A DNA stretch of 64,000 nucleotides from Clostridiaceae bacterium. GTDB taxonomy: Bacteria > Bacillota > Clostridia > DSM-8532. This document shows positions 53,715 to 61,805 of the stretch, piece after piece. The position numbers and the translations under genes were made by a program. The stretch is from assembly GCA_012719545.1 (NCBI GenBank), contig JAAYAD010000012.1:1-64000 (forward strand), written 5' to 3'. The notes under the pieces are model-generated. The model saw only the letters and a list, made by a program, of their open reading frames with translations, did not search any database and was not told where the DNA came from. The stretch's first letter is position 1; the number at the start of each line of letters is the position of its first letter.

Positions 53715-54923
53715 ATGTTAAAGAAATCTTTTGCTATCGTTCTCATCCTGGCACTTGTTTTATCCACCAACGCTGTTCCTGCATCAGCTGAACCTATTTC
53801 GGGCTATTCCAGCATACTGGCATTGGCTAACAACATGTATGTATGTGCTGAGAACTACGGCAACGATCCTTTGGTTGCCAATCGTTCCACGGCAAGTGAT
53901 TGGGAAGCCTTCAAAATCATTTATAACTCAGACGGCACAGTTTCTTTCCTCTCACAGATAAGCAATAAATACGTCAGTGCTGACCTTAACATTGGCGGGC
54001 AATTAATTGCTAACAGGACAGCAATTGATACCTGGGAAAAATTCAGATTAATTGACCTGGGTGACGGTAAATTTGCCATACTGGCACTGGCAAACAATAT
54101 GTATGTTTGTGCAGACCTCAACCAAGGTGCTGTGCTGTATGCAAACAGGTCATCCATAGATACATGGGAAACTTTCAGGATTAGTCAATTTGGAGGTTCC
54201 GCTCCTTCTTCCGGCTATACAAGACTTGTATGGTCCGACGAGTTTAATGGCACAAGCCTGGATACTTCAAACTGGACCTATGAAATCGGTACCGGTTCCA
54301 ATGGCTGGGGCAATAATGAACTTCAGTACTATACAAGCCGTCCTGAAAATATCCGCGTATCCGGAGGAAATCTCATAATTACAGCTCGCAGGGAGTCCTA
54401 CGGAGGTATGAATTACACATCCGCCCGCATCAAGACCCAGGATAAGAGGACCTTTACCTACGGAAGAGTTGAAGCAAGAATCAAGATCCCGACAGGAAAA
54501 GGACTCTGGCCTGCATTCTGGATGCTTGGCAATAACATCTCCCAGGTATCCTGGCCATATTGCGGCGAGATTGACATTATGGAACATGTAAATAATGAAG
54601 GGGTAACCCACGGTACCATCCACTGGTCCGATCACAACGGCAATTATGCCTATTACGGTGGTCCTACCCCCTGGAACCTTGACTTCAGCCAGTACCATGT
54701 CTACGCCATTGAATGGAGTCCGACATCCATCAAGTGGTTTGTAGACGGCAATCAATTCTGGGAAGCTAATATAGCTAACAGTATCAACGGTACGGATGAA
54801 TTCCACAAGCCTTTCTTTATACTCCTTAACCTTGCGGTAGGCGGTAACTGGCCAGGATCACCCGACGGCAGCACCCCCTTCCCGGCAGAAATGCTTGTAG
54901 ATTATGTGAGAGTCTATCAATAA
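53715..54923 (+). CDS. secreted GH16 endo-beta-glucanase (laminarinase/lichenase type) with fascin-like beta-trefoil
   Basis: 402 residues. A signal peptide is cleaved near ASAEP (~25). Residues ~28-160 contain three similar repeats (ALANNMYVCAENYG, ISNKYVSADLNIGG, ALANNMYVCADLNQG, each followed by a W-E-x-F unit), a fascin-like beta-trefoil probably binding carbohydrate. The GH16 catalytic domain fills ~168-402, with Glu285-Ile-Asp-Ile-Met-Glu290 as catalytic core and family motifs LVWSDEFNG and GLWPAFWMLG. It hydrolyses beta-1,3- or mixed beta-1,3/1,4-glucans outside the cell. No dockerin or SLH is present, so it is freely secreted. It is monocistronic, with a structured leader and a terminator. 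Confidence 0.93.
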   Translation: MLKKSFAIVLILALVLSTNAVPASAEPISGYSSILALANNMYVCAENYGNDPLVANRSTASDWEAFKIIYNSDGTVSFLSQISNKYVSADLNIGGQLIANRTAIDTWEKFRLIDLGDGKFAILALANNMYVCADLNQGAVLYANRSSIDTWETFRISQFGGSAPSSGYTRLVWSDEFNGTSLDTSNWTYEIGTGSNGWGNNELQYYTSRPENIRVSGGNLIITARRESYGGMNYTSARIKTQDKRTFTYGRVEARIKIPTGKGLWPAFWMLGNNISQVSWPYCGEIDIMEHVNNEGVTHGTIHWSDHNGNYAYYGGPTPWNLDFSQYHVYAIEWSPTSIKWFVDGNQFWEANIANSINGTDEFHKPFFILLNLAVGGNWPGSPDGSTPFPAEMLVDYVRVYQ

Positions 54924-54974
54924 TCAAAACATCTCAATTATCCGGTTAAGTTCAATATAATATGAATTAACTTT

Positions 54975-54989
54975 CGGATAGCCCCGTAA
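54975..54989. repeat. inverted copy of the GH16 leader 15-mer
   Basis: CGGATAGCCCCGTAA is the exact reverse complement of 53655-53669 upstream of the gene. Flanking bases do not extend the match. It abuts the terminator stem. It could be the edge of a mobile cassette or a site for 5'-3' mRNA pairing. Confidence 0.6.
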
Positions 54990-55024
54990 TCTCCCGGCCG
55001 ACACTTCCCCCCAGCCGGGAGATT
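54988..55024 (+). terminator. terminator of the GH16 gene
   Basis: AATCTCCCGGC and GCCGGGAGATT form an 11-bp stem with a 15-base loop, followed by TATTATATTG. It is the only strong terminator between the GH16 and cooS-like genes and can also serve the convergent cooS-like gene. Confidence 0.85.
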
Positions 55025-55127
55025 TATTATATTGAAAAGCTGAAACTTTTGGTCAAAGTGGATTTGATAGATTAATTCGCCAGGGAAACTGCCGTATTAA
55101 TCTACTATGCAGACGAGATGATTTTCT

Positions 55128-57041
55128 TTATTTAAGCCCCATTTTATCTCTCTTCTTAATTATATGAGCTTCAATATCATTTGCAGCTTGTACAGGGTCA
55201 TCTCCCAAGGCTATCTTGCCTCCGGTAATGTTTTCGACATCCTCGGTGAGGAGTTTAACAAGGTTTGGAGCACCGGTAATGAAAGGAGTGGGTGAAAGAT
55301 GTGTATAAGCCCCGTAAGCGACACCAAATATACCGTCTATGGTCGCCTTTTGCTCCATCCATTCAGGAGCGGTAATGGCAATGGGCAAATCGGATATATC
55401 CACATCCAGATAATCTGCCAAGGCTGTTACCAGCATTGATATCCTTCCCGTATCGGTACATGTGCCGAAGCTCAGAACCGGTGGAATACCAAGGGCTGTA
55501 CATACTTCCTTAAGCCCCTCCCCGGCAAACTGTATTGCATCAAGATTGCACAACCCTGCCACTTCCAGGCCATGGTTTCCGCAACCGCCTGCGACAATCA
55601 GAATATCTCTTTTAATGAGCTCTTTTGCAAGATTTACAGTGTTCCAGTCATGAGGACCGTTTCTTAAAGTAGAACAGTTGGCGAGTGCAACCACACCTTT
55701 AATCTTTCCCTGGGCTATAACATCAACAAGTTTGCCTATATCGTTTTCCACCGCATTTAACACAGCCTCGGTAGAAAATCCCGCAATAGCTTTAGTTTTA
55801 TGTTTGGGAACCACGGGTTTGATTTTGCCATGTCTTTTCTTGAAATTCTCTATAGCAATATTAATGCATTTATCGGCCATCTCATCCGCTTTTGCGGGAT
55901 AGTAGGGCATTTCATGCTGCACTCCGGGAACACCTATTATTGTGCTTACACTTATAAGGGCAACCTGGTACTTTTCTGCGTACTGGTCGATTGCAGGCGG
56001 GGAGCAGTTTTCCTCCATTACAAGGGCATCGACAGTACCAGTAGCCAAAAAGGGTTCAATCGCAAGCCAGTTTCCCATCAAACCCACAAATACATCATCA
56101 GTTGTGAATCTCTGCAAAAGTTCCTGGCCTGTCTCTATGGAGCCCACTACCCTTAATCCCTTGGCGCCGGCTTTTCTGGCCATTTCCTGATATTTCTCCT
56201 CCCTTGCCTTCAAAAGAGTTGCCACACCTATCCAGGGCTGATGTCCATTGAAAGCAATATTTACGTAATCCGGATCCATAATTCCAAGATCCACTTCAAC
56301 CTCATGGGGCATGGGTGTACCAAAGAGAATATCCTGTGTCATTTCAAGACCTATCTGCGCAGTGTATATGGTAGCCAAACCCAGACGGAGAGCTTTTCTG
56401 GCAAGGGAGACATAATCCCCGTCCACATTGGTAAGGCAGCTTGCAATACTGTTTTCTATTTCATGCTGTACGCCCGAGGGATACAGACCGGTTTTCTTCC
56501 AAAGCTCAATACGCTTTCTGGGGGCAAAGGCCTCCACCATTTTATTGTCATAATCAGGCCCTTTTTTTAGTTCCTCATACAGGAGTTCGGCAAGTTGAAC
56601 TGCCATCTGATCCACTGACTGGTCTGTACTGATTCCGGTTTTTTCACACATCCATTTAAGTTTGTTATAGTCTACTATTTTAAAAGGCGTCTTGCCTTCT
56701 CCTGTGGCCTTAAGGGTTCTGAATGCCTCAAATGCGTGATGAGCATAGGTTGCAGCTCCCATTATGTTTCTCATGAGCATATTTCTCATAGCCATCGCAT
56801 CAGGGCCAATACCGCATACACCTTTGTCAGCCCCTGTGCGCATACTAATGCGACAGGGTCCCTGAGAACAAAGCTGGCAGCTCATACCCTCAAGACAGTA
56901 TTTGCATCTAATTTTCTCCTGGATATCCCATCTTGAAAACACGCTGGACAAACCGTCGTCTCTGATTCGTTTCAGCATTTCCTCCACAGAATCATGATAA
57001 CTTACACGGTCTTTCGGTTTTTCCATAATTATATCTGCCAT
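55128..57041 (-). CDS. CooS-fold (Ni-CODH-like) protein lacking a C-cluster cysteine
   Basis: 637 residues; start after GGAGG. B-cluster cysteines are Cys55, 58, 63 and 76. The D-cluster motif is the short C46-x2-C49 form associated with Fe2S2 rather than C-x7-C. C-cluster positions, by eye alignment to CODH-II: His267, Cys346, Cys456, Cys487, Cys528 and the proton-relay Lys565 are kept, but the GICCTGNE segment is GSIETGQE, putting Glu303 where Cys295 belongs. Deviant CooS-V of Carboxydothermus also lacks a canonical cysteine, holds an Fe/S/O hybrid cluster and does not oxidise CO. This protein is probably of that kind. No cooF, cooC or ACS genes are adjacent. Confidence 0.88.
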   Translation of the reverse strand: MADIIMEKPKDRVSYHDSVEEMLKRIRDDGLSSVFSRWDIQEKIRCKYCLEGMSCQLCSQGPCRISMRTGADKGVCGIGPDAMAMRNMLMRNIMGAATYAHHAFEAFRTLKATGEGKTPFKIVDYNKLKWMCEKTGISTDQSVDQMAVQLAELLYEELKKGPDYDNKMVEAFAPRKRIELWKKTGLYPSGVQHEIENSIASCLTNVDGDYVSLARKALRLGLATIYTAQIGLEMTQDILFGTPMPHEVEVDLGIMDPDYVNIAFNGHQPWIGVATLLKAREEKYQEMARKAGAKGLRVVGSIETGQELLQRFTTDDVFVGLMGNWLAIEPFLATGTVDALVMEENCSPPAIDQYAEKYQVALISVSTIIGVPGVQHEMPYYPAKADEMADKCINIAIENFKKRHGKIKPVVPKHKTKAIAGFSTEAVLNAVENDIGKLVDVIAQGKIKGVVALANCSTLRNGPHDWNTVNLAKELIKRDILIVAGGCGNHGLEVAGLCNLDAIQFAGEGLKEVCTALGIPPVLSFGTCTDTGRISMLVTALADYLDVDISDLPIAITAPEWMEQKATIDGIFGVAYGAYTHLSPTPFITGAPNLVKLLTEDVENITGGKIALGDDPVQAANDIEAHIIKKRDKMGLK

Positions 57042-57152
57042 TTAAAACCTCCGGATTATCTCAGTTGTCTTTTTCTCAGTATGTCCACAATATAGCAATA
57101 ATATATGCGGATACCAAAAACAGACGTAAGATTTCTTTCGCTCCACACCCAA

Positions 57153-57189
57153 GTGGTCTGGTTTTGAAATTTAATCGAAGCCAGACCAC
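57153..57189. promoter_or_regulatory. 9-bp palindrome upstream of the cooS-like gene
   Basis: GTGGTCTGG and CCAGACCAC are separated by 19 bases, 112 bases before the cooS-like start. It may be an operator or a leader hairpin. On the plus strand a T-run lies ~6 bases after it, but no plus-strand gene precedes it, so termination there is less likely. The rest of the 57042-57483 gap shows only AT-rich sequence. Confidence 0.4.
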
Positions 57190-57483
57190 GAAGCTTTTTT
57201 GTAACCTTTTCATATTTATAAAAGTGTTTCAACTGCTTTATTTAGTTCATCAAACGATTCAATTTTTAATCCGTTCTTCTGTGTTGTTTTGCGTCATTTT
57301 GTACAGATTTTATTTTTTCTCTTCTACTTTAGGGGAGCCTATCAAATATTATTTTGAGAAAGCCCCTTATTTTTGCTGCTGATATTTAAGTTGATGAATT
57401 AGGTCTTAAATCTTAGACAGGCTGTAACTACACAATAGGGTTGTACATAGTATGTAAAAGAGAACAAGCCATGGAGGTTTCAT

Positions 57484-57675
57484 ATGCACAATTTACAGCT
57501 TACACCTATCTATCCTGGTAATAATTGCACCGGTGAACCTATTATGATACCGGTCATGCCTGTAAGCCCCAGGCTCGCTGAAGCTTATGTTCCTTATCAG
57601 ATTTACAACAAGATATTTACTCCTCAAGAGGCATTAAAGAAAGGAACCGTATTTCCCGAGCTTGCAAGAACTTAA
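57484..57675 (+). CDS. cotJA: spore coat-associated protein CotJA
   Basis: 63 residues, start after GGAGG. It is a small Pro-rich protein with the family features: LAEAYVPYQIYNKIFTPQEAL and KKGTVFPELART at the C-terminus. CotJA is required for incorporating CotJC in the inner spore coat. It is the first gene of a cotJABC operon, 37 bases before cotJB. Expression would be expected late in the mother cell; I did not identify a sigma-E or sigma-K promoter with confidence. Confidence 0.93.
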   Translation: MHNLQLTPIYPGNNCTGEPIMIPVMPVSPRLAEAYVPYQIYNKIFTPQEALKKGTVFPELART

Positions 57676-57712
57676 AATCTGGCTAATTAAATAATTGGAG
57701 GTGTATTTTTGC

Positions 57713-57964
57713 ATGGACGAAAGGACCAATCTTTTAGAACAAATAATGGCCTATGATTTTGTTCTATATGATTTGCAGCTTTTTTTAGACACCCATCCTT
57801 CTGATGGAAACGCGCTACGAGATTATAAAATGGCCCTTGAACAGTCTGAAAATTTAAGACGTCAATATCAGGCCAAATATGGTCCGTTAACCACAAGATA
57901 TCTGCCAAATACAACATGCTGGCAATGGGTTAACGATCCGTGGCCATGGAATAAGGAGGCATAA
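57713..57964 (+). CDS. cotJB: spore coat protein CotJB
   Basis: 83 residues from ATG 57713, eight bases after GGAGGTG; the longer frame from a TTG at 57695 overlaps that site. The helical start LLEQIMAYDFVLYDLQLFLD and the aromatic C-terminus TTCWQWVNDPWPW are typical of CotJB. It lies three bases before cotJC and works with CotJA and CotJC in the spore coat. Confidence 0.93.
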   Translation: MDERTNLLEQIMAYDFVLYDLQLFLDTHPSDGNALRDYKMALEQSENLRRQYQAKYGPLTTRYLPNTTCWQWVNDPWPWNKEA

Positions 57965-57967
57965 AGT

Positions 57968-58540
57968 ATGTGGTATTATGAGAAAAAAACTCAGTATCCT
58001 GTCAGGATAAGAAAGCCTGACCCCAGAATGGCTATCAATATTCTTACACAGTACGGCGGGCCAAACGGTGAGCTTGCAGCTTCATTAAGGTATTTAAGCC
58101 AAAGATTTTCAATGCCAACCAAAGAAACAAAGGCGATTTTAAATGATATTGGTACAGAAGAGCTTGCGCATCTTGAAATGATAGGCTCCATGGTTCATCA
58201 GCTGATGGACAAGGTATCCCCTCAGGAGCTTGAGAAGCTTCATGTGGACACCATGTACGCTGTCCATGGGCGTGCTGTTTTTCCCTCCGATTCCAACGGT
58301 GTTCCCTTTACTGCGGCCTATATTGAATCCATGGAGGATCCCATTGCCAACCTGAATGAGGACTTGGCAGCAGAGCAGAAAGCCCGGGCAACCTATGAAT
58401 ATCTTCTTAAGATGACCGATGATCCCGATGTCATCGATCCCTTACGTTTCTTAAGAGAACGGGAAGTGGTACATTACCAGAGATTTGGTGAAGCCTTAAG
58501 AATTGTTCAAGAGACCATGGGCAAGAAAAAGTTCTATTAA
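57968..58540 (+). CDS. cotJC: spore coat manganese catalase-like protein CotJC
   Basis: 190 residues, start after AAGGAGG. It belongs to the ferritin-like di-manganese catalase family. Metal-binding Glu/His residues appear in IGTEELAHLEMIGS, NEDLAAEQKARATY and REREVVHYQRFGE. In spores it sits in the coat and may remove hydrogen peroxide. The operon ends with a terminator. A 5'-truncated paralogue lies 2 kb downstream. Confidence 0.94.
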   Translation: MWYYEKKTQYPVRIRKPDPRMAINILTQYGGPNGELAASLRYLSQRFSMPTKETKAILNDIGTEELAHLEMIGSMVHQLMDKVSPQELEKLHVDTMYAVHGRAVFPSDSNGVPFTAAYIESMEDPIANLNEDLAAEQKARATYEYLLKMTDDPDVIDPLRFLREREVVHYQRFGEALRIVQETMGKKKFY

Positions 58541-58624
58541 TTAATGTTTTTTAGCTCCTCCGGTAATTGCCTTCACAATTGCGTGTACTCCATAATACGC
58601 GATGCAGTTACCTTTTAACATCAT
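58541..58624 (-). CDS. possible 27-residue basic peptide
   Basis: The frame opens with ATG ATG at 58624, six bases after GAGG. It gives MMLKGNCIAYYGVHAIVKA then Ile-Thr-Gly-Gly and a basic tail, AKKH. It is antisense to the region right after the cotJC stop. The peptide is hydrophobic with a Lys/His tail, as in some small secreted or membrane-active peptides. No processing or transport gene is adjacent, and a chance ORF is possible. Confidence 0.35.
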   Translation of the reverse strand: MMLKGNCIAYYGVHAIVKAITGGAKKH

Positions 58625-58655
58625 ACATAACCTCATTCAACCCACCTCAAAGAAG

Positions 58656-58697
58656 AAGCTTGGATCACCCATCAGCCCAGGGTTGTCCAAGCTTTTT
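58656..58697 (+). terminator. terminator of the cotJABC operon
   Basis: AAGCTTGGA and TCCAAGCTT form a 9-bp stem with a ~21-base loop, and the second arm runs into TTTTT. Confidence 0.8.
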
Positions 58698-58732
58698 GCT
58701 ATACACAGGTTTTTGCCCCCTGCAATTAGCAA

Positions 58733-59719
58733 TCAATACATTCTCTCAGCCAACGAAGATATTACCATATCAACTATTTCTTTAATCCGATGAGCATCTA
58801 CTTTTTCAAGTGTATCCTCTTCGCTATTGATTATTTTCGAAAGGTTTGTGTCTGTTGGCTTATCTATCATCAACACTGCCGGAATGCCTTCCTCGGCAAA
58901 AGAAGTGTGATCGCTTTTATAATCCTTACTTTCAGTAATCTCAATGTCAGACCATGCCTTTGATGCAGTAAGCAGATCCACCGCTTTGCTTCCGGTATGG
59001 TCCCAAATATATAGATTTAACTTAGCGGAGCCATTATATCCAATGGTATCCATATTGATATTGGCGATGATCCTGGACTTTTCTTCATCGCTAAGATCCT
59101 TCACATAATTCTGTGAACCTCTAAGAAACCACTCTTCGGCACCAAAGAAGACAAACCTGATCTCATAATTACCGCTATAAGTTATTAACCTCGAGAGTTC
59201 CAGTAAAGCAGCCGTACCGCTGGCATTGTCTAGAGCACCAACCCCCATGAAGCTATCGTAGTGAGCTGATAAAATAATAATGGGTGCCTTATTACCATTA
59301 CTAGCAGTACGAACAGCACATACATTTTGTGTTTTTATATCGTACGATTCAGTAGGCTCCACTCTTATATAAGCCAGGCTCATAACTCCACTTTCATCTT
59401 TTTCTTCTTTACTTTCGAAATAATACTCTTGCATAACTGGTGCATAGCCCGCAGCCTCTAATTGCTTCATTATATACAAAGCGGCATTGCGTTCCTCTTC
59501 ACTCCCAGCAGAACGACACACTTTCGCAATCTCCAAGATATCTGTTTTTATTCTCTCAGTATCAGCTCGCTCAAACTCGATCAATTGAGTGGATGGAGAA
59601 GCAAGAAACTCCTGCGATACCTCGGGAGATGCTGATATATCAGTCAGATTTATATTATCTTTTTTGCATCCAGAAAGTAGCAAAATAAGTGTTAGAACAA
59701 TCACTATAATCTTTCTCAT
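58733..59719 (-). CDS. M28-family metallopeptidase lipoprotein
   Basis: 328 residues if ATG 59719 is the start (no strong ribosome binding site; TTGs lie two and four codons earlier). A lipoprotein signal ends LLLSGC (Cys18). The di-zinc aminopeptidase fold shows His153 (SAHYDS), Asp164 (GALDNASG), catalytic and ligand Glu195-Glu196 (GAEEW) and Asp224 (NMDTIGY). The last ligand, usually a His in an HTxxDT-type motif, appears as Asn298 in INSEEDTLEKV, so one metal may bind weakly. It is tethered outside the membrane and probably trims peptides. It is downstream of, and on the same strand as, the SH3b gene. Confidence 0.87.
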   Translation of the reverse strand: MRKIIVIVLTLILLLSGCKKDNINLTDISASPEVSQEFLASPSTQLIEFERADTERIKTDILEIAKVCRSAGSEEERNAALYIMKQLEAAGYAPVMQEYYFESKEEKDESGVMSLAYIRVEPTESYDIKTQNVCAVRTASNGNKAPIIILSAHYDSFMGVGALDNASGTAALLELSRLITYSGNYEIRFVFFGAEEWFLRGSQNYVKDLSDEEKSRIIANINMDTIGYNGSAKLNLYIWDHTGSKAVDLLTASKAWSDIEITESKDYKSDHTSFAEEGIPAVLMIDKPTDTNLSKIINSEEDTLEKVDAHRIKEIVDMVISSLAERMY

Positions 59720-59786
59720 AATCAATACCAATGAATTATTTTAATGACTAAATAGCGCTCACAGCCCCGATATAGGCAATTATCAC

Positions 59787-59811
59787 AGTAGCAGTAAATA
59801 AAACTGCTACT
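59787..59811. other. hairpin between the M28 and SH3b genes
   Basis: AGTAGCAGT and ACTGCTACT form a 9-bp stem with a 7-base loop. There is no clear T-run on either side, so it may only partly separate the two genes' transcripts. Confidence 0.45.
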
Positions 59812-59829
59812 CTGAATTACATATATCAT

Positions 59830-60198
59830 TTATGGTAGGTCAACACCTTCAACATATTGACCATATACCCATCCTTCTTTACCTGCATATGTTCCATCGT
59901 CGACATGTACTTTAAACCATGTTGTATCCCATGTTTTTGGAGTAACAGGAATCGGTGTAAAATCAAGTATAGTTAACATTGTACCCTTAGATAGTGTACA
60001 TATTACTGAGTAGTTAGTTCCAGGGCCTGATCTGAGATTAAGAGCAGATGCTGTCACTCTAAGTGTTCCACTAATGAGCTGTATTTTAATCTGACCATTT
60101 GGATCTTGTAAATCCTGATTTGAAGCGGCATAAGCATAAGTTCCTGTAGATACGAGAAGCACTATGGCACATAAGATTGCAAAACACTTTTTCAACAT
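59830..60198 (-). CDS. small secreted SH3b-domain protein
   Basis: 122 residues with a signal peptide cleaved near AYAAS (~24), preceded by GAGGGAG. Residues ~48-118 form a bacterial SH3 domain (ALNLRSGPGTNYSVICTL, then GWVYGQYVEGV), which usually binds peptidoglycan. There is no catalytic domain, so it is likely a cell-wall-binding accessory or solitary binding module. Confidence 0.88.
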   Translation of the reverse strand: MLKKCFAILCAIVLLVSTGTYAYAASNQDLQDPNGQIKIQLISGTLRVTASALNLRSGPGTNYSVICTLSKGTMLTILDFTPIPVTPKTWDTTWFKVHVDDGTYAGKEGWVYGQYVEGVDLP

Positions 60199-60597
60199 AC
60201 TTTCTCCCTCGCTTTTTTAAAATTTTAACGAATCAATGTTAGGTAAATAAAGTAAACGACAAGTACTCTGCGCTGTTTTTACATTCTTAATTCATAATCC
60301 TCACCCCCATCAACATTGCACCGCCATTTTTCCTTTTTTTGTAACATTATACCATACATTTTAAAATAGTGATTTGTTTTGTAATAAGTGCGGTTTTTAA
60401 TGTAATAACTGCGGACATTTATATAAAATATTAATACAAAGCGCTCTTATCCAGTTAAAGTAGCTTAGAATCTCATGTTAATACAGATATTTGCTTTAAG
60501 TATATAACCAGTATTTAGGAATCCATATAAACTGTCAGTGGCCGGTGGCACATCTCCGTGGCTTCCAAAGTAGGTTACTTATCACTGAAAACATCAT
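60199..60597. other. gene-free stretch before the cotJC remnant
   Basis: AT-rich sequence carrying the upstream region of the SH3b gene and, toward the right end, more GC-rich DNA (60535-60597) with no recognisable reading frame. It does not restore the missing first ~60 codons of the cotJC paralogue. Confidence 0.5.
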
Positions 60598-60987
60598 GGT
60601 ACTGAAGAACTCGCTCACCTTGAGATTATAGGCTCGATGATACACCAGCTTACAGACGGTGTTCCTCCCAAGGAATTGGAGAAGCTCCATGTTGACACAT
60701 TCTATGCTATTCACGGCTCGGGTGTTTATCCTTCCGATTCAAACGGCGTTCCTTTCACAGCGGCTTATATAGAATCTATGAGCGATCCTATTGCAAACTT
60801 GAATGAAGACCTCGCCGCTGAAGAAAAAGCAAGGGCTACATATGATTATCTGCTGCGTCTGGCTGACGACCCAGATGTTATTGACCCCTTACGCTTCTTG
60901 AGGGAACGCGAGGTTGTGCATTACCAGCGTTTTGGTGAAGCACTCAGAATAGTACAGGAAATGAAGGACCGCAAGAAATTCTATTAA
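60598..60987 (+). pseudogene. 5'-truncated cotJC paralogue
   Basis: The frame from 60598 encodes GTEELAHLEIIGSMIHQL and continues to the family C-terminus. It matches residues ~62-190 of the intact CotJC at roughly 84% identity by hand count. The first ~60 residues are missing and the similarity starts abruptly. An ATG at 60637 could give a 116-residue product, but it lacks a ribosome binding site and the first metal-binding Glu/His pair. The rest is without stops, so decay is recent or the fragment is retained. Confidence 0.8.
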
Positions 60988-61024
60988 TATTTTTTTGATG
61001 ACAGTTTTGATTCCAATTAGATAG

Positions 61025-61048
61025 TCGGCTACCCATAGGGGTAGCCGA
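61025..61048. other. 10-bp hairpin after the cotJC remnant
   Basis: TCGGCTACCC and GGGTAGCCGA pair perfectly around a 4-base loop; a second small hairpin, GTCGTT/AACGAC, follows ~12 bases later. There is no T-run, so this is structured 3' sequence rather than a classic terminator. Confidence 0.5.
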
Positions 61049-61107
61049 AATCCACACCGTCGTTCAAACGACCGGTATACGCGGTTTCAAAGTCCACACT
61101 TTATAAT

Positions 61108-61138
61108 GCCAGTTAATTAGTCACTGGCTTTTTCTTTT
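61108..61138 (+). terminator. plus-strand terminator facing the ABC operon
   Basis: GCCAGT and ACTGGC form a 6-bp stem followed by TTTTTCTTTT. It can end any transcript of the cotJC remnant before it runs into the ABC genes. Confidence 0.65.
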
Positions 61139-61805
61139 ATCTTTCAACTATTTCACCATTTTTAAGGTATATAATCCTATTTAACTGACTTGCAATATGA
61201 TAATCATGTGTAACAATAACTACTGTTTTACCTTTTTCATTTAACTTTGCAAATATGTTCATAATTACTTTTTCGGTTTCTTCATCAAGAGCTCCTGTAG
61301 GTTCATCTGCAAGTATAATATCAGGATTGTTGACAATAGCACGAGCTATTGCTACCCTTTGGCATTCACCACCAGAAAGCTCTCCCGGAAATCGTTCTGC
61401 TAATTCTTCCATTCCGACTTGCTCCAAAATCTCCAAAACTTTTTCTTCTCTCTTTCTTTTCGATATTCCCGCATATCGTAGAGGGAGTTCTACATTTTCA
61501 AACACTGTTCTGTCAAAAAGAAGAGCGTAATTTTGTACAATAAAGCCAATATGACGATTTCTATAAAGGCTCATTTGTCTTTCGTTATTTTTTAATTCTA
61601 TGTTCTCATAATAATATCTTCCTGAATGAATACCAGTTAAGCCACCTAATACCTTTAGTAATGTAGATTTTCCCGAACCGCTCCTGCCCATAATGGCAAG
61701 AAATTCACCTTCTCTGATACCTAAAGTTACGTCTTTAAGAGCATGTACAATGTTTGGCTCCTTGCCATAAAACTTATTGATGCTTTCCAGCCTAATTTTA
61801 TACAT
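61137..61805 (-). CDS. ABC transporter ATPase (MacB/LolD/FtsE-like)
   Basis: 222 residues, the usual length. Walker A GRSGSGKST, signature LSGGECQRVAIARAI, Walker B IILADEPTGALD and switch VTHDYH are complete. This group serves transporters with FtsX/MacB-type permeases that export peptides or lipoproteins, or act as mechanotransmission machines. The start follows GGGGGATTTAT and overlaps the permease stop by eight bases. Confidence 0.92.
   Translation of the reverse strand: MYKIRLESINKFYGKEPNIVHALKDVTLGIREGEFLAIMGRSGSGKSTLLKVLGGLTGIHSGRYYYENIELKNNERQMSLYRNRHIGFIVQNYALLFDRTVFENVELPLRYAGISKRKREEKVLEILEQVGMEELAERFPGELSGGECQRVAIARAIVNNPDIILADEPTGALDEETEKVIMNIFAKLNEKGKTVVIVTHDYHIASQLNRIIYLKNGEIVER

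Noticed and set aside
57153-57202. Plus-strand intrinsic terminator upstream of cotJA
   Set aside because: A T-run follows the stem at some distance, but no plus-strand gene precedes it, so an operator or leader role is more likely.
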